64,000 bases of DNA from Sphingobium fluviale (lineage in GTDB: Bacteria; Pseudomonadota; Alphaproteobacteria; Sphingomonadales; Sphingomonadaceae): contig NZ_SBKP01000003.1 in NCBI RefSeq assembly GCF_004122115.1, positions 62,001 to 126,000 of the forward strand. The letters are read 5' to 3'. The notes below the pieces were generated by a model. It worked only from the letters and a program-made list of their open reading frames with translations, had not been told where the DNA came from and did not search any database. Shown here piece after piece: positions 57,043-64,000 of this stretch; the first letter of the stretch is position 1, and every line of letters begins with the position of its first letter. The position numbers and the translations under genes were made by a program.

Positions 57043-57072
57043 GGAAAGACGCTGCGGCTGCGGCATGGTTCC
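57043..57072 (-). promoter_or_regulatory. Candidate EcfG-type promoter for the second nepR
   Basis: On the minus strand GGAAC (57072-57068) is followed after 17 nt by GTCTTTCC (57050-57043); the consensus -10 is GTT, so one base differs. The expected start site falls at or a few bases before GTG 57038, so the transcript may be nearly leaderless. Confidence 0.55.
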
Positions 57073-57105
57073 CCCGAAATCGACGAACCGTGAGCGACCG
57101 ACCCC

Positions 57106-59832
57106 ATGACGACAGCTTCGCCCATGCCATCCAGGCCGGATTGGGCCGCTGCTCTCCGCCGCGCCGGAGACCATTCTCCCTTTCTGGCGCAGCTTATCCG
57201 GCGGCATGAAAGCATTGCTTCCCTGTTGATGGATGGCGCGGACGAGCAGGCGCTGGCAGCGGCGTTCGAAGCAGATTCGGGGGCGGATGGCCCGGCGCAG
57301 GCGCTGCGATGGCGGCGGGGCGCGCTGGCGCTGGTGACGGGGGTGGCCGATCTTGCCGGGGCGTGGGATCTGGACCGTGTTACGCACACCCTGTCCGATT
57401 TCGCGGACAGCGCGGTGAAAGCCGCGCTTCAGGCGGCTTTTGCCGAGCGATATCCCGGCGAGGAGCCGCGCGGCTTTGCCGTCATTGCGCTGGGTAAGCA
57501 TGGCAGCCGCGAGCTAAACTACAGCTCAGACATCGACCCGATTCTGATCTTTGACCCGGCCACGTTGCCATGCCGCCCCCGCGAGGAGCCGGTCGAATCG
57601 GCTGTGCGGCTTGCAAAACGGATGGTCGAGCTGCTCTCCGCGCGCGACGGCGACGGCTATGTCTTCCGCGTCGATCTGCGCCTCCGGCCTTCGCCCGAAG
57701 CAACGCCGATCGCACTGCCGGTCGAGGCAGCGATCAGCTATTACGAGAGCATGGCGCTGGGCTGGGAGCAGGCGGCGTTTATCCGTGCGCGGGTGTGCGC
57801 GGGTGATCGGGAGTTAGGAGAGTATTTTTTACAAGCAATTCGTCCATTTATCTGGCGACGTTCGCTTGATTTTGGAGCGATCGACGCGATCCTCGACATC
57901 AGTCGCCGCATCCGCGATCATTATGCCAGCGGGCAGGCTTTCGGCCCCGGCTATGACCTGAAGCGCGGGCGCGGGGGCATCCGCGAGGTCGAGTTTTTCG
58001 CGCAGGTGCATCAGCTTATCCATGGCGGCCGCCAGCCCGCCCTGCGCGCCGGGGCAACACGCGATGCGGTGCGGCTGCTGGGGCAGTGGCGCGTGATAGA
58101 GCCGGACGTCGCCACCAGGCTGGACGCTGCCTATGTGTTGCTACGCACGATCGAGCATCGCTTGCAGATGGTGGACGACCGCCAGACGCATGAAGTTCCG
58201 GTCCATATGGATGCGCTGAACAATGTGGCGCGGCTGCATGGTCTGAGTGATGGACAGGATTTGCTCGCGCTGTTGCGCCCGCATATCGAGTGGGTAGGGG
58301 CCAATTATGACAGGCTCAGTCCGTTTCAGGCCGAGGAACGCCTCTCTCACGATGAGCGCCGCCTGCCGGATCAGATACGCAGCATGGGCTTTGCCGATGT
58401 CGTGCCGGTGTTGGACCGGCTGGTGCGCTGGCGCAATGCTTCGGCGCGGGCGCTGCGCAGCGCGGCGGCGATGGAGGCGCTGGAAAAGCTGCTGCCTGAT
58501 CTGCTGCGTGGCTTCGCCAAGGCGCCGGACCCTGTGCTGGCGCTCACCCGGTTTGAGCAACTTGTCGAGCGGCTGCCGACGGCGATCAACTTTTTCAAGC
58601 TGCTGGCCGCTAACAAGCCGATCGTGCAGATGCTCGTCGATGTGCTGAGCTATGCGCCGCCGCTGGCCGAGGCGCTGTCTTACCGGGTTGATCTGCTCGA
58701 TGGTCTGATCGGTGCTTCGGCGCTGGAGCCGCTGCCCAAGCTGGCCGGGCTGGAAGCGATGCTTGGTTTTGGCGAGCAGGGAGACGATTATCAGATGCTG
58801 CTCGACAGGGTGCGGCAGAAGGTAAGCGAACGGCGCTTTGCTCTTGGTGTGCAGGTGATCTGCGGCAAAGGCTCGGTGCTGGAAATCGGCGCAGGCTATG
58901 GGCGGCTGGCGGAGGCGGCGGTGCGCGTGCTCACCCGTGCCACGGTGGAGGAGTTTGAGCGCGCCCATGGGCGTGTGCCGGGCGGAGAGCTGGCGATCGT
59001 CGCGTTGGGGCGGCTTGGCGGAGGCGTGCTCACCTATGCCTCTGACCTGGATCTGATCTTTCTGTTCACCGGCGAATTCTCTGCTGAATCGGATGGGCCA
59101 AGGCCACTGGGCGCGACGCAATATTTCAATCGGCTCGCTCAACGCATCGGTAATGCCCTCAGCGTGCCGACCGCATCCGGCCCGCTCTATGAGATCGACA
59201 CCCGCTTGCGGCCCTTTGGTGCCCAAGGGCTGTTGGCGGCGAGTGTGGATAGCTTCTCCCGCTACCAGCGCGAGAATGCGTGGGTGTGGGAGCATCTGGC
59301 GCTGACACGGGCGCGGCCGATCTTCGGGTCTGATACTGCGACAGAGCAACTACAGAGCGCCATTCGCGATGTGCTGACGATGGAGCGCAAGGAGACGGCG
59401 CTGATCCGCGATGCGGTGAAGATGCGCGCGGAGATGGCCAAGCACAAGCCCGCCGCCGGGCCGCTCGATGTCAAGCTGGCGGATGGCGGTCTCGTCGATC
59501 TGGAGTTTCTGGTACAGGTGACGCAACTGCGCTACCATTTGGGGCTGTTGCCGGATTTGGGCGCATCGGTGCGGGCGCTGATAGCGGAGGGTGCGCTGCC
59601 GTCCACACTGGCCGATGCGCATGATCTGCTCACCCGCTATCTCATCGTCTCGCGTCTTGTTTCGCCAGCTTCCACCGAGCCCCCGGAAGCCGCGCGGGCG
59701 CTGGTGGCGCGGCGCTGCGGCGCGCGGAGCTGGGACGATCTGCTTGCGCGGCTGGAGAAGGCGCGGCAAGACGTGGCGCAAAGCTGGGGCGCGATTGTCG
59801 CCGCTGCCGCCACGCCCGATGAGGAGACATGA
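57106..59832 (+). CDS. glnE: Glutamine synthetase adenylyltransferase/deadenylase
   Basis: Bifunctional enzyme that adds and removes AMP on GlnA in response to PII. The 908-residue protein has two nucleotidyltransferase domains: the N-terminal with HGSRELNYSSDIDPILIFD near residue 130 and the C-terminal with GRLGGGVLTYASDLDLIFLF near residue 640, each with the GSx..SDxD metal motif, and helical regulatory segments after each. Both start choices, ATG 57106 and ATG 57124, are possible; the first lies opposite the second nepR upstream region. Last codons overlap bcp by 4 bp. Confidence 0.95.
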   Translation: MTTASPMPSRPDWAAALRRAGDHSPFLAQLIRRHESIASLLMDGADEQALAAAFEADSGADGPAQALRWRRGALALVTGVADLAGAWDLDRVTHTLSDFADSAVKAALQAAFAERYPGEEPRGFAVIALGKHGSRELNYSSDIDPILIFDPATLPCRPREEPVESAVRLAKRMVELLSARDGDGYVFRVDLRLRPSPEATPIALPVEAAISYYESMALGWEQAAFIRARVCAGDRELGEYFLQAIRPFIWRRSLDFGAIDAILDISRRIRDHYASGQAFGPGYDLKRGRGGIREVEFFAQVHQLIHGGRQPALRAGATRDAVRLLGQWRVIEPDVATRLDAAYVLLRTIEHRLQMVDDRQTHEVPVHMDALNNVARLHGLSDGQDLLALLRPHIEWVGANYDRLSPFQAEERLSHDERRLPDQIRSMGFADVVPVLDRLVRWRNASARALRSAAAMEALEKLLPDLLRGFAKAPDPVLALTRFEQLVERLPTAINFFKLLAANKPIVQMLVDVLSYAPPLAEALSYRVDLLDGLIGASALEPLPKLAGLEAMLGFGEQGDDYQMLLDRVRQKVSERRFALGVQVICGKGSVLEIGAGYGRLAEAAVRVLTRATVEEFERAHGRVPGGELAIVALGRLGGGVLTYASDLDLIFLFTGEFSAESDGPRPLGATQYFNRLAQRIGNALSVPTASGPLYEIDTRLRPFGAQGLLAASVDSFSRYQRENAWVWEHLALTRARPIFGSDTATEQLQSAIRDVLTMERKETALIRDAVKMRAEMAKHKPAAGPLDVKLADGGLVDLEFLVQVTQLRYHLGLLPDLGASVRALIAEGALPSTLADAHDLLTRYLIVSRLVSPASTEPPEAARALVARRCGARSWDDLLARLEKARQDVAQSWGAIVAAAATPDEET

Positions 59833-60299
59833 CGATGTTGCAAGCTGGAGATATGCTGCCCGATGCCCCGCTGCTGGACGCCGACGGCGCTCCGCTTTCG
59901 TTCGCAGCCTTTAAGGGCAAACCGCTGGTGATGTATTTCTATCCCAAGGCGGATACGCCCGGCTGCACCAGTGAGGCGAAGGATTTCACGGCATTGGCTG
60001 CCGGGTTCGCTGAGGCAGGCGTGCCAGTCATCGGGATATCGAAAGACAAGCCAGCCAAGCTTGCGAAGTTCCGGGATAAATATGGGCTTTCCGTCACGCT
60101 GGCGTCGGATGAGGCTGGCGGCGTATGCGAGGCCTTCGGCACATGGGTCGAGAAATCGATGTATGGCCGCAGCTATATGGGCATCGCCCGCGCGACATTC
60201 CTTGTCGGCGCGGATGGCGTGATCCTGCGCGTCTGGCCCGCCGTAAAGGTGAAGAGACATGCCGAGGAGGTGTTGCAGGCGGTGAGGGCGCTTGGCTGA
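59829..60299 (+). CDS. bcp: Thiol peroxidase of the BCP/PrxQ type
   Basis: Reduces hydroperoxides using thioredoxin. The 156-residue peroxiredoxin has the peroxidatic Cys46 in YPKADTPGCTSEAKDF; the resolving Cys found five residues later in E. coli BCP is Lys here, so it works as a 1-Cys type or uses Cys in GGVCEAFG. GISKDKPAKLAKFRDKYGL is typical. ATG 59829 overlaps the glnE stop. Confidence 0.93.
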   Translation: MTMLQAGDMLPDAPLLDADGAPLSFAAFKGKPLVMYFYPKADTPGCTSEAKDFTALAAGFAEAGVPVIGISKDKPAKLAKFRDKYGLSVTLASDEAGGVCEAFGTWVEKSMYGRSYMGIARATFLVGADGVILRVWPAVKVKRHAEEVLQAVRALG

Positions 60300-61101
60300 G
60301 GATATTGCGCCCCGTTCTGTTGGCGAGGCTTGCCGCGATGTACTGTTGAGCGCCGATCCGTTCGCCAAGCTGATGCGGGCGAGAGCGGTGGCGCGGGATT
60401 GGCGGCTGGGGCTGCTGGCGCATCGCTTTGACGCGGAGATGCCCTTACGCCCGGCACGGCCCGCTGCGCCGGAGCTGCTCCCGCCCAGCCAGATGCCCAA
60501 GCGCGGCAAGATGGGTTCCGAGCGGTCGCGCATCGCGATGCTCCATGCGCTGGCCCATATCGAGTTCGTGGCCATCGATCTGGCGTTCGATCTTGTCGGA
60601 CGGTTTGGTAGAGACTTTCCGCCAGAATTCGTAGGCGACTGGCTGAAGGTGGGGGCAGAGGAGGCGATGCACTTCGCGTTGCTTGACCGACGCCTGAAGC
60701 AGATGGGCAGCCACTATGGCGCGCTGCCCGCGCATGACGGCCTGTGGGAGGCGGCGGAGGAGACCGCGCATGACGCGCTGGCCCGCCTCGCCATAGTGCC
60801 GATGGTGCTGGAGGCCCGTGCGCTCGATATTACGCCGACAACGATCGAGCGGTTCACGCAGGCTGGCGATGGCGTGTCGGCCCGCGCTTTGACGCGAATC
60901 ATGGCGGACGAGATTCGGCATGTTTCGGCGGGGACGAAGTGGTTCAACCGGGCGACAAAACGACTGGGCGTTGATGCCCCAGAATATTACCAAATGCTTG
61001 TAAACCGCCATTTTCGGGGTGCGATCAAACCCCCGTTCAACGACTCAGCGCGTCGACAGGCCGGTTTAACGCGGGATTATTACATCCCTATTGCCTATTA
61101 A
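60292..61101 (+). CDS. DUF455 ferritin-like protein
   Basis: A 269-residue protein of the DUF455 ferritin-like family. The start TTG 60292 overlaps the bcp end. Metal-type carboxylates and His are visible in HALAHIEFVAIDLAFD, GAEEAMHFALLDRRLKQMG and MADEIRHVSAGTKWF, a four-helix di-iron pattern. The role is unproven; oxidative stress defence fits its neighbour bcp. TTG is a weak start, but the conserved N-terminal block RSVGEACRDVLLSADPFAKL requires a start this far upstream. Confidence 0.85.
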   Translation: MAEDIAPRSVGEACRDVLLSADPFAKLMRARAVARDWRLGLLAHRFDAEMPLRPARPAAPELLPPSQMPKRGKMGSERSRIAMLHALAHIEFVAIDLAFDLVGRFGRDFPPEFVGDWLKVGAEEAMHFALLDRRLKQMGSHYGALPAHDGLWEAAEETAHDALARLAIVPMVLEARALDITPTTIERFTQAGDGVSARALTRIMADEIRHVSAGTKWFNRATKRLGVDAPEYYQMLVNRHFRGAIKPPFNDSARRQAGLTRDYYIPIAY

Positions 61102-61198
61102 CGCGTCTCTGGCAGACATCGTTCCGGGGGCGGAAACACAACCGCTGCAAAGTTGAAATAAGGCGCCAGGCCAGTAAGTCTGACGGATAAAGGGTCGC

Positions 61199-61945
61199 AT
61201 GTCTGAACCAGTTTTGAAGACCATCGTAGAGAAGGCGCCGCCGCTTGGCCGCCTGGCACGATGGATGAAGGCGATGATGGCCCTCATGGCTTTCGGTATC
61301 TGCACTGCCGCCATGCCTGCACACGCCGATACCCTGACTGACGCCGACGACGACCCCTACAGCGATACCCTCTCCGCAGCGAACCAGAGCGCAGACGCCA
61401 CGTTCGCCAATCTTTTCTCAAGCTGGAAGCAGATGGACGACGCCGGGTCGTTCACTCCGCGTTCGGCGGTTTATGTGCCCACGGGTCGCCCAGTTGATGA
61501 TCTTGCGCTGACCAGCAATTATGGTGTGCGCTCTGATCCGTTCACTGGCCATGCGCGCATGCACAAGGGCATCGACATTCCCGGCCCGGTCGGCACCCCG
61601 ATCTACGCTACGGCGGACGGCATTGTGAGCCGCTCTGAGTGGATGAACGGCTATGGCAACCTCGTCGAGATTTCGCACGGCAACGATACCGAGACCCGTT
61701 ACGGCCACCTCTCCAAGTTGCTTGTGCAGCCGAATGAGCGCGTTCGCCGTGGTCAGCTTATCGGCTTGATGGGGTCTACTGGCCGTTCGACCGGCAGCCA
61801 TCTGCACTATGAAATCCGCGTAGCGGGCGAGGCGATCAACCCGCTGCCGTTCGTGACCGGGTCTGAGCGCGCGCTCGCTGTCAACAGCCGCCCCAGCGTG
61901 GCTCTGGGTGGCCCGACACCGCGCGACGAGAAGGCGGTCAAGTAA
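61199..61945 (+). CDS. M23 family metallopeptidase, exported
   Basis: A 248-residue peptidoglycan endopeptidase or regulator. An N-terminal signal or anchor (MKAMMALMAFGICTAAMPAHA) follows a 22-residue positively charged lead; then a helical linker and the LytM domain with zinc motifs MHKGIDIPGPVGTPIYATADG and TGSHLHYEIRVAG. HxxxD and HxH are intact, so it should be active and not a regulator like EnvC. Upstream lies an AT-richer 97-nt spacer. Confidence 0.9.
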   Translation: MSEPVLKTIVEKAPPLGRLARWMKAMMALMAFGICTAAMPAHADTLTDADDDPYSDTLSAANQSADATFANLFSSWKQMDDAGSFTPRSAVYVPTGRPVDDLALTSNYGVRSDPFTGHARMHKGIDIPGPVGTPIYATADGIVSRSEWMNGYGNLVEISHGNDTETRYGHLSKLLVQPNERVRRGQLIGLMGSTGRSTGSHLHYEIRVAGEAINPLPFVTGSERALAVNSRPSVALGGPTPRDEKAVK

Positions 61946-62009
61946 ACCCTTTGCCGCGATTGTGCGCGGCGCACTTGCCCTGCCCGTCACTGCGCCCTAT
62001 CTTGATGGC

Positions 62010-62336
62010 ATGACCGATATTATCCTGACCCCTTCGGCGGCAAAGCGCGTAGCCTTCATTGCCGAAAAGCAGGCCAAGCCCGCAATATTGCGGCTGGCGG
62101 TGGAAGGGGGCGGATGCTCCGGCTTTCAGTATCGCTTCGGTCTTGCGGATGTGGTCGACACCGATGATTGCGCAGTGGAGACAGACGGCGTCACGCTGGT
62201 GGTGGATCCGATGAGCCTTGATCTGGTGCGCGGCGCGGCGGTCGATTATGTCGAGGATCTGGGCGGGGCCGCCTTCAAGGTAACGAACCCCAATGCCACG
62301 GCAGGCTGCGGCTGCGGCTCAAGCTTTTCCGTTTAG
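62010..62336 (+). CDS. erpA: Iron-sulfur cluster insertion protein ErpA/IscA family
   Basis: A-type carrier delivering Fe-S clusters to apoproteins. The 108-residue protein begins MTDIILTPSAAKRVAFIAEKQ and has the three conserved cysteines: GGCSGFQYRF and C-terminal AGCGCGSSFSV. ATG 62010 is the family start; upstream in-frame residues are the end of the spacer. No other Fe-S genes lie beside it. Confidence 0.92.
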   Translation: MTDIILTPSAAKRVAFIAEKQAKPAILRLAVEGGGCSGFQYRFGLADVVDTDDCAVETDGVTLVVDPMSLDLVRGAAVDYVEDLGGAAFKVTNPNATAGCGCGSSFSV

Positions 62337-62357
62337 CGCCTCTTTCCTCTAGCCCCT

Positions 62358-63131
62358 GTGCGCATCGCGACCTTCAACATCAACGGCATCAAGGCCCGGC
62401 TACCGCGGCTGATCGAGTGGCTGGAGGAGACGCAGCCTGATGTTGCCTGCCTTCAGGAAATAAAGACATCGGACGAGACCTTCCCCGTGAAGGACATGGA
62501 GGCTGCGGGCTATGGCGCAATCTGGCATGGGCAAAAGGGGTTCAACGGCGTGGCTATCCTCGCGCGGGGCGAAACACCGGTAGAGGTGCGGCGCGGGCTC
62601 GATGGCGAGGCAGAGGACGAGCACAGCCGCTATATCGAGGCCGATGTGCGGGGTGTGCGCGTCGCGTCGATCTATCTGCCCAACGGCAACCCGGTGCCGG
62701 GACCGAAATTTGATTACAAGCTGCGCTGGATGCAGCGTCTGCGCGCCCGCGCTGCAGAGATATGGGCAGAGGAAGTGCCGGCCGTCCTCGCCGGCGATTA
62801 TAACGTGATTCCCTATGACCGCGATGTTTTCTCCGTGGCGGCAATGGCGGACGATGCACTGATGCAGCCTGAAAGCCGCACGGCCTATCGCGCGTTGACC
62901 GGCGATGGCTGGACAGATGCACTGGCCTCGCGTCATCCTGCGGGTGGAGTGTGGACATATTGGGATTATCAGGCCGCCGCATGGCCGCGCAATGCGGGCT
63001 TTCGTATCGATCATTTGCTGCTCTCGCCGGTGGCAGCGGACCGGCTTGTCGAAGCGCAAGTGGATAAAGAGACGCGAGGCCGGGAAAAGGCCAGCGATCA
63101 TGCACCAGTGTGGATCGAACTTGTAAATTAG
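62358..63131 (+). CDS. xthA: Exodeoxyribonuclease III (AP endonuclease)
   Basis: Base-excision repair enzyme cutting at abasic sites. The 257-residue protein starts at GTG 62358 with MRIATFNINGIKARL and has the motifs PDVACLQEIKTSDETFP, AGDYNVIPYDRDVF, NAGFRIDHLLLS and KASDHAPVWIEL. Catalytic Glu, Asp, Asn and His are all in place. It follows erpA by 21 nt. Confidence 0.95.
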   Translation: MRIATFNINGIKARLPRLIEWLEETQPDVACLQEIKTSDETFPVKDMEAAGYGAIWHGQKGFNGVAILARGETPVEVRRGLDGEAEDEHSRYIEADVRGVRVASIYLPNGNPVPGPKFDYKLRWMQRLRARAAEIWAEEVPAVLAGDYNVIPYDRDVFSVAAMADDALMQPESRTAYRALTGDGWTDALASRHPAGGVWTYWDYQAAAWPRNAGFRIDHLLLSPVAADRLVEAQVDKETRGREKASDHAPVWIELVN

Positions 63132-63209
63132 CGTCTAATAATGGTTATCGGGGATGCTTTGAGCGACGGTATTCGTTAGGGCCACGTGCATCGAGTTCTG
63201 GGCATACTG

Positions 63210-64000
63210 ATGGAAAAATTTCTCTTCTCCAAAATCGAGACATGGCTTGTTATCGCGCTGATGCTGGTCGGGGCTGTGTTCAGCATCGGTTTTGGATATC
63301 TGGTCCTGGATTCGGGACGAGATCCGGCAAATCATCCCCTTGCCTCCTCAGTTGCGCGCACCATTGCCGAGGTGCCTGATACCCTGCGCAGATTGGTGGG
63401 CAAGGATACGGTGCTCCTTACTCAGCCAGACCCAATACTGGACAGCAAGCCAACAGGCTGGAGCTTCCCCGCCGGTCGTTCTTCCGGGCCATCGGGCTAT
63501 CTGCTCCTCAGCCGCTATGATGGCACCGCGCGGCGCCACGCGATTGAGCTGGTGTCGCTGCCAGACATGAAGATGCAGCATCGCTGGATGCTCGATACCG
63601 ATACATTGCTGCGCGATGTGCGCCACGTCTCGCGCTTTTCAGACAGCCAGAACTGGAACAGAGCCCATTTCCGCCAGATCCATCCCTGGATGGCCGCCAA
63701 TGGCGACCTCGTCGTCAAGGATCATTATTCGCCGCTGGAACGGGTGGACGCTTGCGGCAAGCCAAGGTGGCTGATTGATTCGCACATCTTCCATCATTCC
63801 ACAGAGCGGGATGCTGATGGCAACCTCTGGATCCCCTCGCTGGCGGAGAAACACACTATTGCCAGGGTCAAGGACAGCTTCCGGGAGGACACGATCGCCA
63901 AGGTCTCGCCGGAGGGCAAAATCCTCTACACACATTCCGTCCCGCAGATTCTGATGCGCAATGGCTATACCAACTGGTTGTTCGCAACAGAGATGTACAG
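63210..64000 (+). CDS. Arylsulfotransferase (ASST)-like protein, 3' end outside the window
   Basis: Opens at ATG 63210 and runs to the right edge (263 codons). The N-terminus has a membrane anchor (LVIALMLVGAVFSIGFGYLVL), then a region recognisable by WLIDSHIFHHSTERDADGNLWIPS and later LYTHSVPQILMRNG. The HH-x-D-x-DGN-x-W pattern matches ASST-like beta-propellers, which move sulfate or are linked with surface polysaccharides. The family assignment is by motif only and the catalytic part may be beyond the edge. Confidence 0.65.
   Translation, partial: MEKFLFSKIETWLVIALMLVGAVFSIGFGYLVLDSGRDPANHPLASSVARTIAEVPDTLRRLVGKDTVLLTQPDPILDSKPTGWSFPAGRSSGPSGYLLLSRYDGTARRHAIELVSLPDMKMQHRWMLDTDTLLRDVRHVSRFSDSQNWNRAHFRQIHPWMAANGDLVVKDHYSPLERVDACGKPRWLIDSHIFHHSTERDADGNLWIPSLAEKHTIARVKDSFREDTIAKVSPEGKILYTHSVPQILMRNGYTNWLFATEMY

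Noticed and set aside
58141-59349. 402-codon open frame opposite glnE
   Set aside because: Arg/Gln/His-rich antisense translation typical of high-GC shadows; glnE is complete on the other strand.
61100-61130. GGAAC-N17-CGTT on the minus strand, resembling an EcfG promoter
   Set aside because: Spacing to GTT is 18 nt and it would read into the 3' end of the DUF455 gene with no downstream gene on that strand.

Overview
The window is chromosomal DNA of an alphaproteobacterium, most likely a member of the Sphingomonadaceae. GC content is high, genes are tightly packed with many 4-bp ATGA stop/start overlaps, and several gene groups are typical of that lineage: a PhyR-NepR-EcfG general stress response locus, a TamA-TamB pair, DUF465 and DUF1465 proteins, DUF815 ATPase, a single-cysteine DksA, and the dispersed palindromic elements seen in sphingomonad genomes. 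Most of the content is core housekeeping. No phage, integrase, complete insertion sequence, tRNA, rRNA or CRISPR array was recognised.

Layout. 0-12 kb: tRNA t6A synthesis (tsaC, cut by the left edge), a DUF815 ATPase, a sorbosone dehydrogenase-like enzyme with a small coupled membrane protein, then a leftward run rimO - M17 aminopeptidase - NlpC/P60 hydrolase - argC, and serS - surE. 11-15 kb: a Ser/Thr/Gly-repeat surface protein with a PEP-CTERM-like tail, dksA, a PilZ protein, two YdcH-like DUF465 proteins and DUF1465. 15-23 kb: tamA-tamB and a chemotaxis receptor. 23-30 kb: glnA, glnB, galE, fadB and fadA. 30-38 kb: folE with a pteridine-reductase-like SDR, rpsF-rpsR-rplI, and fabD-fabG-acpP-fabF-mltG. 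38-49 kb: a BioC-like methyltransferase, a GNAT, purL, xseB-ispA-coaD, a periplasmic cyclophilin, queA, and a sulfotransferase with two small membrane proteins. 49-57 kb, the signalling-rich part: a GGDEF-EAL protein, a crotonase closely resembling the DSF synthase RpfF, tgt, then a degenerate HisKA_2 kinase, nepR, phyR, ecfG and a second, unusually small nepR. 57-64 kb: glnE, a peroxiredoxin, a DUF455 ferritin-like protein, an M23 peptidase, erpA, xthA, and a partial ASST-like protein at the right edge.

How parts fit together. GlnA carries the adenylylated Tyr motif, PII carries Tyr51, and GlnE is present, so three parts of the glutamine synthetase control circuit are encoded here. The fab operon could supply 3-hydroxyacyl-ACP to the RpfF-like enzyme, whose neighbour makes or degrades c-di-GMP; two PilZ proteins elsewhere in the window are possible readers. 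The stress locus has a good EcfG-type promoter (GGAAC-N17-GTT) before nepR and a near match directly before the second nepR.

The most interesting items are the RpfF-like protein beside a c-di-GMP enzyme, the second NepR with a predicted near-leaderless EcfG promoter, the kinase-like PhyP candidate that lacks its ATP-binding Asn motif, and several families of palindromic elements. Members of two of those families end in CTAG or CTAA and twice supply the stop codon of a neighbouring gene.
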